Part shown: positions 33,721 to 42,350 of the stretch, in pieces | Position numbering within the stretch: position 1 is the first letter of the stretch | Layout: each line of letters opens with the position of its first letter | NCBI GenBank assembly: GCA_047602305.1 | Contig: JASGHO010000001.1 | Coordinates: forward strand, 434,001 to 498,000 | Source of the DNA: Ancrocorticia sp047602305 | GTDB lineage: Bacteria; Actinomycetota; Actinomycetes; Actinomycetales; Actinomycetaceae | Direction: 5' to 3' | DNA: 64,000 nt | Position numbers and translations under genes: made by a program | The notes under the pieces: generated by a model | Told to the model about the DNA's origin: nothing | Database searches by the model: none | What the model saw: only the letters and a program-made list of their open reading frames with translations

Positions 33721-34672
33721 GGTACTAACCGACGTGACCGGCCTCGAAATGCGCCAGACCTACGCCGCAGTTGTGGAGGATCTCTACCGCGAGCACCCTG
33801 ATCGTATTTTCGCCATGGAGGCAGATCTTTCCAGCGCGATGGCAACTTCCGGCCTCAAGGAGGCAATGGGCTCGCATTACGTCAATGTGGGCATCATGGA
33901 AGCGCATATGGTCAGCGCCGCCGCAGGAATCAACGTGGCTGGCGGCTTCGCCTACGTGCATTCCTTCGGCCAGTTCCTGGCCCGCCGCGCCATGGATCAG
34001 GTGTTTGTGTCGCTGGCCTATGCGCAGCTGGGGGCTTGCCTGGTCGGTTCCGACGCCGGCGTCACCGCCGAACACAACGGCGGCACCCACATGACCTTCG
34101 AGGACATGGGCATCCTCCGAGTCATCCCCGGCATCACCGTCTACGACGTGAGCGACCAGGTCCAGTTCGCGGCCGCCCTTCGCGGCGCGTACGAGCGCGG
34201 CGGCCTCACCTACATCCGCACGATTCGCAAGAGTCCGAAGCGCAGCCTGTATGCTGCGGGCACGGATTTTGGCGACGACGGCGCCCGCGTCCTGCGTGCG
34301 GGCAGCGACGTCTCGTTGTTCGCGTGTGGGATTGAGGTGGCTGAGGCACTGGAGGCTGCTGAGTTGCTCGCAGCCAAGGGCATTTCGGCCGAGGTGGTGG
34401 ACGTGTTCCGCGTCAAGCCCCTGGACGATTCGGTTCTTCTGGAATCCGCACGCCGCACCGGCGCTGTGGTGACGTGCGAGAACCACAACGTCATTAACGG
34501 GATGGGATCGGCCGTGGCCGAACTGTTGGCGAAGAATCAGCCCACGCGACAGTACCGCATCGGAGTCCGCGAGCGCTTCGGCCAGGTGGGCACCACCGAT
34601 TGGTTGATGGGGGACTACGGCTTGACCGCAGCCGATATTGCTGTGGCTGCCGAGAGGGTGCTGGAGTTCTAG
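33713..34672 (+). CDS. Transketolase C-terminal subunit
   Basis: A 319-residue pyrimidine-binding and C-terminal domain subunit. The catalytic glutamate lies in YVNVGIMEAHMVSAAAGINVAGG, and GVTAEHNGGTHMTFEDMGILRVIPG and TCENHNVINGMGSAVAELL are typical. ATG 33713 overlaps the N-subunit stop by eight bases, so the two are translationally coupled into one enzyme. Last gene of the PTS operon. Confidence 0.92.
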   Translation: MSKVLTDVTGLEMRQTYAAVVEDLYREHPDRIFAMEADLSSAMATSGLKEAMGSHYVNVGIMEAHMVSAAAGINVAGGFAYVHSFGQFLARRAMDQVFVSLAYAQLGACLVGSDAGVTAEHNGGTHMTFEDMGILRVIPGITVYDVSDQVQFAAALRGAYERGGLTYIRTIRKSPKRSLYAAGTDFGDDGARVLRAGSDVSLFACGIEVAEALEAAELLAAKGISAEVVDVFRVKPLDDSVLLESARRTGAVVTCENHNVINGMGSAVAELLAKNQPTRQYRIGVRERFGQVGTTDWLMGDYGLTAADIAVAAERVLEF

Positions 34673-34686
34673 ACGAACTTCACCGG

Positions 34687-34746
34687 CCTCTACGAGATCG
34701 GTGCCCGGGGTACATCGTCATGCCGATCCTCACATACCGTGTGTGA
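34687..34746 (+). pseudogene. Remnant of the hisG 3' end
   Basis: These 60 bases align with the end of hisG (29345-29405): CTCTACGA, ATCGGTGCCCG, CATCGTCA, ATCCTC and a final GTGTGA are shared, with roughly ten substitutions and one deleted base that breaks the frame. Read with the frameshift it gives LYEIGARG, then IVMPILTYRV and stop, against LYEIGARGIIVTPILACRV in hisG. It has no start and no upstream hisG sequence. It is best explained as a duplicated or foreign hisG end left when the GntR/PTS/transketolase cassette was inserted after hisG. Confidence 0.75.
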
Positions 34747-34768
34747 CCTCGATTTTTAGACGCTGACC

Positions 34769-34800
34769 GGGTGGGGCCTCGCAACTGCGAGGCCCCACCC
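34769..34800 (+). terminator. Terminator after the transketolase/hisG remnant
   Basis: GGGTGGGGCCTCGC (34769-34782) pairs perfectly with 34787-34800 around a short loop. Confidence 0.75.
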
Positions 34801-35047
34801 GCTTAGAAATGCCTGAGAAATGCCTTGAGACAACTCAATAATCAACGATTTCGGTTGATAGCCTTAAAGGGAGTTGCGTACGTCAATTGACTTGGGCGCT
34901 ACCGATGAACGGCGGTATTGCCCTCAATTGTTTCATGCACGGAGTCTGCTTGCGTGCGGAGATTCCACACTGTGTTCAGGTGTGATCGTAAGAATTTCCA
35001 TGTCACGCGTGGTGGGGCGCAACTTTACACAAGTGAAAGGAGACCCG

Positions 35048-36145
35048 ATGAAGGGTCACACGTTCAAATCAACAACCAGTTTTCTATCTGCGATGATCCT
35101 GGTCGCCGCAGGCTTCATCGCGGCCCCGGCAAGTGCCGCGACGCCAGGTGCCGCACCATCGGAAGAAACGGTTTCAGCGCCGGCACTGCCTTCCTTTGAT
35201 ATCACGGCGCGTCAGCCCAGCGTGAAGTACACAAGGGCACAGCTTGATCGCATCGGGGGAGATCCTCGCATCGTCGAATATTGGACGCCCGAGCGCATGG
35301 CCAACGCCATTCCGCTTGATGGTCCACGCACTTCGCCCGCGCTTGACGCGAAGGCAGTGGCCACTGCGCTGCAGGCAGTTCCGGAAGTTGCCGAGAAGAG
35401 CGTTGCCGAAGCGGCTACTGCCGATTCGGTAGCCGGCATTGCTCCGTTGGCGTCAGCGGTGAACAAGACCTCCAGGAAGAACGGCAAGGTGTTCTTCCGT
35501 GACGCGAGGGATGGAAAGGACTACGTCTGCTCGGGAGCTGCTATCAACAGTGCTTCGAAGCGCCTGGTGGCGACAGCAGGACATTGCGTGCACGGCGGCA
35601 AGGGCGGCACGTGGCATCGCAACTGGGTGTTCGTACCCAGCTACAAGAATGGTAGCCAGCCCTACGGCTACTTCACCGCGAAGGCATTCCGGACCTACGG
35701 TGACTGGATCACCTACGGAGCCACCACGGCTCGCGGGTTGAACTCCGACGTTGCTTTTGTCACCACCTACATGAGCAAGAAGGGCAAGCGCGTTGTCAAG
35801 GCTGTCGGTGGGCACGGCCTCAGCTACGGCGGAAGCCGCATCTTCAGCGCCAACATCTTTGGTTACCCCACCAATCTCAGTCGGGGTGAGACCCAAAAGG
35901 CCTGCGCAGGCAAGACAAGCTCTCGGGCCGTGGGTGGATACAGCTTCCCCTCCGTCAGCGGATGTAACTTCGGTGGCGGTTCCTCTGGTGGTCCCTGGCT
36001 CGCCAGCTACAACAGCAAGACCGGCGTCGGAAACCTGCGGTCGGTGACCTCATTCGGGCCCATCAACAGTAACTCGTTTATTGCGGGACCATACTTCGAC
36101 AAGCGCATTACTGCTCTCTACAAGGCAGCCAACGGCGACTGGTGA
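35048..36145 (+). CDS. Secreted trypsin-like serine protease
   Basis: A 365-residue exported protein with a signal peptide (FLSAMILVAAGFIAAPASA, cleavage near residue 36), a propeptide-like Ala/Glu-rich region to about 135, and a chymotrypsin-fold protease. The catalytic His is in VATAGHCVHGG, the Asp probably in LNSDVAFV and the Ser in GGGSSGGPWL. This resembles the V8/glutamyl endopeptidase branch. GAAAGGAGA lies six bases before ATG 35048; a longer frame from 34874 has no signal peptide at its start. A possible operator ATCAAC-gatttcg-GTTGAT lies at 34841-34859. Monocistronic. Confidence 0.88.
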   Translation: MKGHTFKSTTSFLSAMILVAAGFIAAPASAATPGAAPSEETVSAPALPSFDITARQPSVKYTRAQLDRIGGDPRIVEYWTPERMANAIPLDGPRTSPALDAKAVATALQAVPEVAEKSVAEAATADSVAGIAPLASAVNKTSRKNGKVFFRDARDGKDYVCSGAAINSASKRLVATAGHCVHGGKGGTWHRNWVFVPSYKNGSQPYGYFTAKAFRTYGDWITYGATTARGLNSDVAFVTTYMSKKGKRVVKAVGGHGLSYGGSRIFSANIFGYPTNLSRGETQKACAGKTSSRAVGGYSFPSVSGCNFGGGSSGGPWLASYNSKTGVGNLRSVTSFGPINSNSFIAGPYFDKRITALYKAANGDW

Positions 36146-36201
36146 TCGTGAGGCGTTCGTGATTGAGGCGTTGCGTTAGAACGTAGCTCGCTCACATCAA
36201 T

Positions 36202-36241
36202 GCTGGCGGTACTGGATTAGGTCCAGTACCGCCAGCTTTTT
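36202..36241 (+). terminator. Rho-independent terminator after the protease
   Basis: GCTGGCGGTACTGG (36202-36215) pairs perfectly with 36223-36236, followed by TTTTTA. Confidence 0.93.
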
Positions 36242-36249
36242 ATCTCGAG

Positions 36250-37191
36250 CTAGATTGTCACGGAGGGCGCTGAGACGACCACGGCGCCAGCAGGAGCAAT
36301 TTCAGCAGGAACAGGTTCCGAGGAAGCAGCCGACTTCTCGTTGATCCGTTCCCAGAGCTGGGGCAGTGAGCTGCCCTGGCGATGAATCGACACGATCAAC
36401 GCGAGCAACACAATTTCGTATGCCAGCATGTTCGTAAGACCCACGTCGAAGCCATAGATGCCACCACTCAGCAGCTGGTTGTTGGAGTTGTAAACGAACT
36501 GCACTGGCCAATCAGGAGTTGCTTCCGGTGTCACCACGATGAGAGAAAACACCGAGTTGTAGACAGCGTGGATGGTGAAGCTGAACCACATCGACTGGCC
36601 CTTGAGGTAGGCGACGCTCAACACCATACCCATGAGGAATCCACCCACCAGAAGTTGCACAGCAGAGAAGAGATCCAGGCGCCCGTTGAGCATGTGCATG
36701 GCGGCGAAGACCAGCGAAGAGACCGTCATACCTGCCCAGATGCCGTATCGCTTGGCAATCTGACCGAGGATCACCACCCGGAACGTCACCTCTTCCAGGA
36801 AGGGCATGATGATCATCGTCCCGAGAAGGCCAGCGCTGAACTGCCACAGCAGGTGGGGATCAATCTGCGGGAAAACAACCTGCACTCCGACGGCCAGGAT
36901 TCCCAGCGAACACAACCCGACCAGTGCGAAGGCCCAGGCGAAGTAGCTCGCCTTGAATCTGGGAGGGAATGAGACTGTCGGGAAGGCATCGCGGTAGAAG
37001 CGCTTCTTGAGATGCGCAAAACCTCGCCAGTAAATGGCGAGATAGACGAGAGGTGCGATGAAGTAGTGCACCGGCAGCGCAAGAGGATGAACATCCCAGG
37101 ATTCCAACCACAGCCCTCCCGCCATCATGGCAACGATGGAGAGGAGGAGAATAACGGCAACATCTGCAATCGAACGCAGAAGTGTTTTCAT
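36250..37191 (-). CDS. CPBP-family intramembrane metalloprotease
   Basis: A 313-residue multi-pass membrane protein with the CPBP/Abi motifs: MPFLEEVTFRVVILG (paired glutamates and arginine), FAAMHMLNG and SFTIHAVYNSVFS (histidines). Such proteins are related to CAAX prenyl proteases and often confer self-protection or process peptides; the role here is unknown. ATG 37191 follows AAGGATCGCC and begins a normal hydrophobic N-terminus; an upstream start at 37374 adds 61 unconserved residues. The C-terminal 35 residues are soluble and Ala/Pro-rich. Confidence 0.85.
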   Translation of the reverse strand: MKTLLRSIADVAVILLLSIVAMMAGGLWLESWDVHPLALPVHYFIAPLVYLAIYWRGFAHLKKRFYRDAFPTVSFPPRFKASYFAWAFALVGLCSLGILAVGVQVVFPQIDPHLLWQFSAGLLGTMIIMPFLEEVTFRVVILGQIAKRYGIWAGMTVSSLVFAAMHMLNGRLDLFSAVQLLVGGFLMGMVLSVAYLKGQSMWFSFTIHAVYNSVFSLIVVTPEATPDWPVQFVYNSNNQLLSGGIYGFDVGLTNMLAYEIVLLALIVSIHRQGSSLPQLWERINEKSAASSEPVPAEIAPAGAVVVSAPSVTI

Positions 37192-37440
37192 GGCGATCCT
37201 TCGAGTCTCGATGATCCGGGCGCCGCGCGCAAACCGGGCAGGTTTGTCCTGCACCTCTAACGGTAGTTTTGGGCGGGCTGGCGCGCGTCGGCCAGAAGTG
37301 CCGTCGCCGTGGCACCTTGGTCTACACCTCATATCCCTGTGGTACTGCGGTACCAGGATCGCATTCTTACCCAAGCACTCCGATGAAAGCCTTAGGCACT
37401 ATGCGAACTTCCCGTATGGTTGGTGAAAAGGACTCGGCGA

Positions 37441-37914
37441 ATGCGGATTGAGGTTTTCATGCGACGGAGATGTGTGGTGCGTTGCGTTAGTGCAGCAACG
37501 ATGGCCTCGGCTCTGGTTCTTACGCTTGCAAGTTGTGGCTCTGAGCCTGAAAGTTCCTCCGAGTCGACGGCGGCGCCCGCCATCACCGATTCGAGTTTTG
37601 CCCCGCAGGTCGACGACGAGCCGCGTGACGATCTGACCAACGAGCACGTGGTCGAATGGGATCATCTGGAGGTGTTCTCCGAGACGTCAATTCGAGTCAA
37701 GTTCTGGGTGGGTTCTGACCGTTGCTACGGCACTCGCGCGGTGGTGGAGGAGACTGACACAACCATCGCGATCGCAGCCATCGAGGGCTTACTTCCCGAT
37801 GCGCCTCAAGAATGCACTAAAGAAGCCAGGGGAGCATCTCTCCTCGTGGAAACCAAGAGCCCAATCGGAGATCGCGAGATCATCCCGCTCCTAGATCCCC
37901 AGGGCCTGAAGTGA
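37441..37914 (+). CDS. Small lipoprotein of unknown function
   Basis: A 157-residue protein with a lipoprotein signal ending in the lipobox LASC (LTLASCGSEPESSSES), so it is membrane-anchored outside the cell. The mature part is acidic, begins with a Ser/Glu-rich linker, and has two further cysteines (DRCYGTRAVVEE and PQECTKEA) that could form a disulfide. No family is recognised. AAAAGGA lies eight bases before ATG 37441. Divergent from the CPBP protease. Confidence 0.75.
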   Translation: MRIEVFMRRRCVVRCVSAATMASALVLTLASCGSEPESSSESTAAPAITDSSFAPQVDDEPRDDLTNEHVVEWDHLEVFSETSIRVKFWVGSDRCYGTRAVVEETDTTIAIAAIEGLLPDAPQECTKEARGASLLVETKSPIGDREIIPLLDPQGLK

Positions 37915-37990
37915 GCACGCTCGAAAAAATCTGCTGTGATACAGCTACACACAATTAGTACATACCTTCGACAGGCATAAGACTATTGAT

Positions 37991-38013
37991 CTGTACGGAG
38001 TTTCACCGTACAG
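37991..38013. promoter_or_regulatory. Operator of the toxin-antitoxin operon
   Basis: CTGTACGG (37991-37998) and CCGTACAG (38006-38013) form a perfect inverted repeat with a seven-base spacer, eight bases before the antitoxin start. TacA-type antitoxins bind such sites. Confidence 0.7.
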
Positions 38014-38021
38014 TTGACGGT

Positions 38022-38309
38022 ATGAGTTCAACCCTTGAATCGCAGAAAAACGCCCGGCTTGATCTTCGGTTGCCAAGTGACGCCCGAGCACTCATTGTGG
38101 AAGCGGCGTCTCTTTCGGGTGTGAGCCTTACTGACTACGTACTGAACATCATTGTCCCAGCCGCGCGCCGTGACGTTATTGAGGCTCGAACAATTCGCCT
38201 CTCCAAGCAAGGGTGGGATGATTTCCTCGATATCCTTGACCGCCCCGACAGTGAGGCACTGACGAAGTTGCGTGAGCATCTCCCCAACTGGGATGAGCCC
38301 CGACAGTGA
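38022..38309 (+). CDS. DUF1778 antitoxin (TacA-like)
   Basis: A 95-residue protein with an N-terminal ribbon-helix-helix (ARLDLRLPSDARALIVEAASLSGVSLTDYVLN), which is the DUF1778/TacA DNA-binding fold, and a C-terminal neutralising tail (LSKQGWDDFLDILDRP, matching the usual LS..dw..f...ld.P). It overlaps the GNAT toxin gene by four bases and should repress the operon at the palindrome 37991-38013. Confidence 0.9.
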   Translation: MSSTLESQKNARLDLRLPSDARALIVEAASLSGVSLTDYVLNIIVPAARRDVIEARTIRLSKQGWDDFLDILDRPDSEALTKLREHLPNWDEPRQ

Positions 38310-38791
38310 GGCCAACAAAGCCCCGGCCAATTCTCGCCGACGACGCAGTAACCTCGTTCGATAGCGGTAATAGTGCTTTGAATTCGTGGCTCGCGCATCG
38401 GGCGCTTCGTAATGAACGTTCGGGTGACTCACGCACCTACGTGAGTATTGATGCGGACAGCGGTAACATCGCGGGTTACTACAGCTTGTCGGCGTGGTCC
38501 ATAGCTCACGGCGATATTGGCGGTGGATGGCTTGCCCGCAATGCTCCAGATCCAGTCTCAGTCATACTGCTGGGTAGGCTTGCCGTGTCGGTCGATGCGC
38601 GGGGAGTGGGACTCGGACGTGACTTGCTGTCAGATGCACTTAGCAATGCACAAATTGGTGCGGGAATTCTTGGTGCAAGAGCACTGGTTGCTGAGGCGAT
38701 TGATGAAGATGCCGAGCGCTTCTACTTACACATGGGCTTGTGGCGGTCAAAGGTACGCCACAACTTGTTCGCCATAAGACTCAATCGCTGA
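38306..38791 (+). CDS. GNAT acetyltransferase toxin (TacT-like)
   Basis: A 161-residue GNAT enzyme. The acetyl-CoA loop is VDARGVGLGRDLL, and FDSGNSALNSWL and FYLHMGLWR are typical of TacT/AtaT-type toxins that acetylate aminoacyl-tRNA and stop translation. It starts with GTG at 38306, inside the antitoxin stop codon. Which tRNA is modified cannot be told from sequence. Confidence 0.88.
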   Translation: MRPTKPRPILADDAVTSFDSGNSALNSWLAHRALRNERSGDSRTYVSIDADSGNIAGYYSLSAWSIAHGDIGGGWLARNAPDPVSVILLGRLAVSVDARGVGLGRDLLSDALSNAQIGAGILGARALVAEAIDEDAERFYLHMGLWRSKVRHNLFAIRLNR

Positions 38792-39036
38792 GGCTGTCTC
38801 ATCCGGAATTTATTCTTGGAACATGAGTATTTTTCAGGATAGATTCTTGAACTCTAGAGCAGCACTTCAGGATTTGAAGGAAGGGCCTGTCACCCCTCAC
38901 AGCCCAACAAATCCTCGCCAACCTCCAAGGTCACTAAACCTGCACGATCCAGGATTGATGCCGCAGCCTTGAGATCCCGAGACTCTGCTGAACCAAAAAC
39001 AAAAGATCTCTCAGGACTGAATCATTCTCCTGAACC
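38792..39036. other. Gene-free stretch with a possible transposase remnant
   Basis: No gene. At about 38887-38940 one frame reads GLSPLTAQQILANLQGH then stop, like the C-terminus of a transposase, but a stop codon lies three codons upstream. The left edge GGCTGTCTCA resembles an IS end. Low confidence. Confidence 0.3.
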
Positions 39037-40143
39037 CTAAATCAACTCCGCCGCGGCGTAGCCTGCTACGCCGGCGGCGAGGAATGCCAGGGGATCCTCA
39101 CGCAAGCCGCGGCCCATGGTGGACATGCGGATCGGTGAGCCTTCCAGCACGCGGGTAAGCCCTGCCGTGGAGATATCGGAGCGGGAAAGCCGCGCGCACG
39201 AGAACAGGGCCTCCATTTGCGCTTCCACGATCTCCCGCACCTCCGCCGGAACCAACTGCGACAGCTCGTCATGCTCAGCCAGATCCGGTACCGGGCACAC
39301 CACGGGGGAGAGTGCCACGCGCGTCAACGCGGTGGCGGAATGATGAGACAGCCCGAGATGGCGCTCCCGCTTGTCCCCACTCGACATGCGCAGCAGGGCG
39401 ATCGGATGCCCGCTCAACGCATTGACCGCATTGACGGCTTCGCCCACCGAGGTTCCTGAGAAACCCCACGTGGTGCCCGTGCCAAGGTTGCCCGGCCCCT
39501 GCGAAATGATTGCGACATCCGCGTCCCACACCAGCCGCGCAGCGAGCAACGCGGTATGAATATTGACCGTCTCCAGCTCGCCACCGAAGGCCTGACGTGC
39601 GGTGATGGTTCCCAGAATGTGCTCGCGCTCGGTCAGCTCGCTACAGGTGCGCGAGAACCAGACGGGCAGTGCGCCGCCGTCGTCCATGATGTAGGCGATA
39701 CGAGCCTCGGGCCGCCGCGCGCGTATTGCCGCGACAACCGCGGGAAGTGCGGAGTGCAGGTCCGCCACCACAACGGGCATGCCGTCAATGGAGTCAGCAT
39801 TCGCGAGAAGTTCATGCCAGGGCGATTCCTGCTCGTCGGCGCCCATCGTCATGTACTGGAGTGGGGTGTAACGTGCCTTGACGATGTGCCCCGGACCGGG
39901 CTCCGGATCGGCCGGCAAACGATCCGGAATCGCCGCGATCATCAAATACCCACCGGTGCCGAGCCCACGCGCCGCAGCCGCGGCCGTCAACACCACGCGA
40001 TCCCCAACAACCGGAACGCCAACCAACGGGCAGTAGGCCAGCGCCCGTGCCTGCATGCCATCTTCGAGCTCGACAGTGCACTCCTGAGCCTGGCCCCACG
40101 CCTTGCCCAGTGCCACCACGGTTCCTCTGCGCCACATCATCAC
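39037..40143 (-). CDS. DUF3866 family protein
   Basis: A 368-residue actinobacterial protein of unknown function. It begins with a small beta-barrel-like part (WRRGTVVALG, then CPLVGVPVVGDRVVL) and continues into a Rossmann-like part with MPVVVADLHSALPAV, YIMDDGGALP, DVAIISQGPGNLGTGT and LGLSHHSATALTRVA. GTG 40143 (or ATG 40140) lies six bases after a TAAACT on the minus strand, suggesting a leaderless message. In many actinobacteria this gene lies next to pafB, as here, where it is divergent. Confidence 0.85.
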   Translation of the reverse strand: MMMWRRGTVVALGKAWGQAQECTVELEDGMQARALAYCPLVGVPVVGDRVVLTAAAAARGLGTGGYLMIAAIPDRLPADPEPGPGHIVKARYTPLQYMTMGADEQESPWHELLANADSIDGMPVVVADLHSALPAVVAAIRARRPEARIAYIMDDGGALPVWFSRTCSELTEREHILGTITARQAFGGELETVNIHTALLAARLVWDADVAIISQGPGNLGTGTTWGFSGTSVGEAVNAVNALSGHPIALLRMSSGDKRERHLGLSHHSATALTRVALSPVVCPVPDLAEHDELSQLVPAEVREIVEAQMEALFSCARLSRSDISTAGLTRVLEGSPIRMSTMGRGLREDPLAFLAAGVAGYAAAELI

Positions 40144-40350
40144 AGTTCTAGTTTAGGGCGTATTTCCTTATTCTCTGTCCTACTACGCGACGGCGTGTGG
40201 GCGTCTCGCTGCGTTGTCGTCAGTCGACGATGCTTTGGCATCGCCTCCTTCCTTCCGCCTTGCGAACCACTCCACACACCACCGCTCGCTACGGAATGGA
40301 ATAAGGAGATACACCCCAGCCGCCCGCGAACTTCCACTATCCTTGACAGG

Positions 40351-41325
40351 GTGAGTGAGATAGCCGGTCCAGCTGCGGTCTACACGCCGAATGAGCGGCA
40401 GCTGACCCTTCTGGAGTTGATCGCGGGCCGTAACGCCGTGACAAAACACGACATTCGCCGCCTTCTTCCGGCCTATGGGGATCGAAGCGACGCGGCCTTC
40501 GAACGGCTGCTCGAACGCGACCTCGACACCCTGCGCCGCGCCGGCTACCCCATCGACGCCACCGCCGACTACACCTACCGCTACGACCGCACCGCCGGCC
40601 TTGCCGTCAACGTCAGCGCCCTCGACATCAGCCTGTTGCGCGCCCTGCTCTCCGGAGTCACCACCCGCGGCCCGCTCTACCTCGCCGCCAACAACGGCTT
40701 GCACAAGCTGTTGGCCACCTCGAATTCGCTCCAAGATCGCGCCTCATACCTCACCGCCAATATTCCCGCGGGTGAGGAGGCGTTGCGGCTGGCGCGCGCT
40801 CTGCAACACCGCCAGCAGGTGCGTTTCGAGTATTCCGGCGCCTCGGCCGCCGGGGTCAGCGAGTACTTGCTGGAGCCCAGCGAGTTGGAAGAACACTTCG
40901 ACGTCTACTACGTCTCCGGCCCCGCCAGACGCCTCAGCGGCCCGAAAGGGCCCGGCCGCTGGGAGGAGCGCCGCACCTTCCGCGCCACGCGCATCGTCCC
41001 CGGCTCGTTCGCGGTGGTGGGTCCGGCGCAGCGCCCGCAACCCGCCCCCGGATCCGCCTCCATCTTCACCGCGGAGCAGGCCATCGTAGCGATTCGCCCG
41101 GGCGCTGCGTTGCCGCTCGCGATGCGCGGCGAGTTGATCGACGACGGCGTCACCTCGCCCGTCCCCGACGGCTGGCAGGTGTTCCGTTACCGGCACGTTG
41201 ACCAGCAGCGACTCTTCGAGGAACTCGCCAGCTATGGCCTGGATGTCCGTCTTCTTGGCGACGACGAACTCGTCCGCCAGTGGCGAGCCCGCCTGCGTCA
41301 CCTGGCAGGGCTGGGGGCGGTCTAA
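40351..41325 (+). CDS. pafB: WYL-domain regulator PafB
   Basis: A 324-residue protein with an N-terminal winged helix (PNERQLTLLELIAGRNAVTKHDIRRLLPAYG) and a C-terminal WYL region (QHRQQVRFEYSGAS). With the next gene it forms PafBC, the transcriptional activator of the LexA-independent DNA damage response in mycobacteria. The start is GTG 40351: TATCCT (40338-40343) ends seven bases before it, again suggesting a leaderless mRNA. It overlaps pafC by one base. Confidence 0.88.
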   Translation: MSEIAGPAAVYTPNERQLTLLELIAGRNAVTKHDIRRLLPAYGDRSDAAFERLLERDLDTLRRAGYPIDATADYTYRYDRTAGLAVNVSALDISLLRALLSGVTTRGPLYLAANNGLHKLLATSNSLQDRASYLTANIPAGEEALRLARALQHRQQVRFEYSGASAAGVSEYLLEPSELEEHFDVYYVSGPARRLSGPKGPGRWEERRTFRATRIVPGSFAVVGPAQRPQPAPGSASIFTAEQAIVAIRPGAALPLAMRGELIDDGVTSPVPDGWQVFRYRHVDQQRLFEELASYGLDVRLLGDDELVRQWRARLRHLAGLGAV

Positions 41326-42350
41326 TGGCGAAGGTTCACGACATCGTGCGAACACACGCCATCCTCACCTATCTGGCGAGCAGACCCGACGGTGGTGCCT
41401 CGTTGGGCGAACTCTCCCAGCATTTCAAGACGCCATGGAACACGGTCCTCAAGCTGCTGTGGGACGCCAACCTCATCGAGATCCCGGGCATGGTGGCCCC
41501 CTTCGATTTGGATCTGCCGGATCTACCAGAGCAGTGGGACGGCGAGGGAGAAAAGCCTGGCCCAGAATCACTCGTCTGGTTGGGGCGCTCCGGTTCGGGG
41601 GAGATCCCACCGCTGGCTCTCACCCTCGACGAGGCGATGGTTCTTCTCGCACTCCTCGACAACATCGTGGAAGTGACCCCGCCGGGAGAGTCTCGCGAAG
41701 CACTGCTCAACCTGCGCAGCGAGATCACCGAATCCGCAGCTCGCGCGGGCTTCGCGCAAGCGCTATGGCGCGAGCCGGAATCGCCCATTGCGGCAGAATC
41801 CCTCGAGACAATTGTTCGTTGCATCGACGAGCACCGCACGGTGAACTTCAGCTATCACCGCGCCGGACCGGAGTTACGCGAGGAGGTGCGCGACGTCGTC
41901 GTCGTTCCCGTATCCATCTCCACTGGCGCCTCGCCGGTACTCCGCACCGTCAGCGAAGGCCGGGTTCGCAGCTACCGGCTGGACCGGATCGGTGCCGTCA
42001 GCGCCGGAGAGGCGATCGCCCGCAAGGACTTCACGGCCGCCCGAAACCTCGTGCGAGACGAAGAACGCGCCGCCGCAGCCGCCACCCGCCGCGGCGAACA
42101 CTCGTGGCAACCCAAGGGCGAATCCGTCACACTTCACCTGACGAGGGCAGGAAAATGGGCGGGAGAAACGCTGCCGGGTGCCGTCGTCGTCGAAGAAGGC
42201 GATACCCTGAGAGTGACACTTCCCGTCACCAGCGAGGAATGGCTCTTCTCGCTTCTTTTACAATTGGGCGACGCCGTCCTCGCGGTGGAACCACGCAGCA
42301 TTGCCGACCGGCTGGCGCGCAGATTCGCGCAGCTACTGAAGGAGACCTGA
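41325..42350 (+). CDS. pafC: WYL-domain regulator PafC
   Basis: A 341-residue partner of PafB with the same organisation: winged helix (HAILTYLASRPDGGASLGELSQHFKTPWNTVLKLLW), a central helical part and a WYL domain (DEHRTVNFSYHRAGPELREEVRDVVVVPVSI). It overlaps pafB and the following small gene by one base each (TAATG, TGATG), so the three are translated together. The pup and proteasome genes that pafBC is named after are not in this window. Confidence 0.88.
   Translation: MAKVHDIVRTHAILTYLASRPDGGASLGELSQHFKTPWNTVLKLLWDANLIEIPGMVAPFDLDLPDLPEQWDGEGEKPGPESLVWLGRSGSGEIPPLALTLDEAMVLLALLDNIVEVTPPGESREALLNLRSEITESAARAGFAQALWREPESPIAAESLETIVRCIDEHRTVNFSYHRAGPELREEVRDVVVVPVSISTGASPVLRTVSEGRVRSYRLDRIGAVSAGEAIARKDFTAARNLVRDEERAAAAATRRGEHSWQPKGESVTLHLTRAGKWAGETLPGAVVVEEGDTLRVTLPVTSEEWLFSLLLQLGDAVLAVEPRSIADRLARRFAQLLKET

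Noticed and set aside
34874..35047. Longer start for the secreted protease
   Set aside because: The added 58 residues precede a complete signal peptide that starts at ATG 35048 with a good ribosome site.
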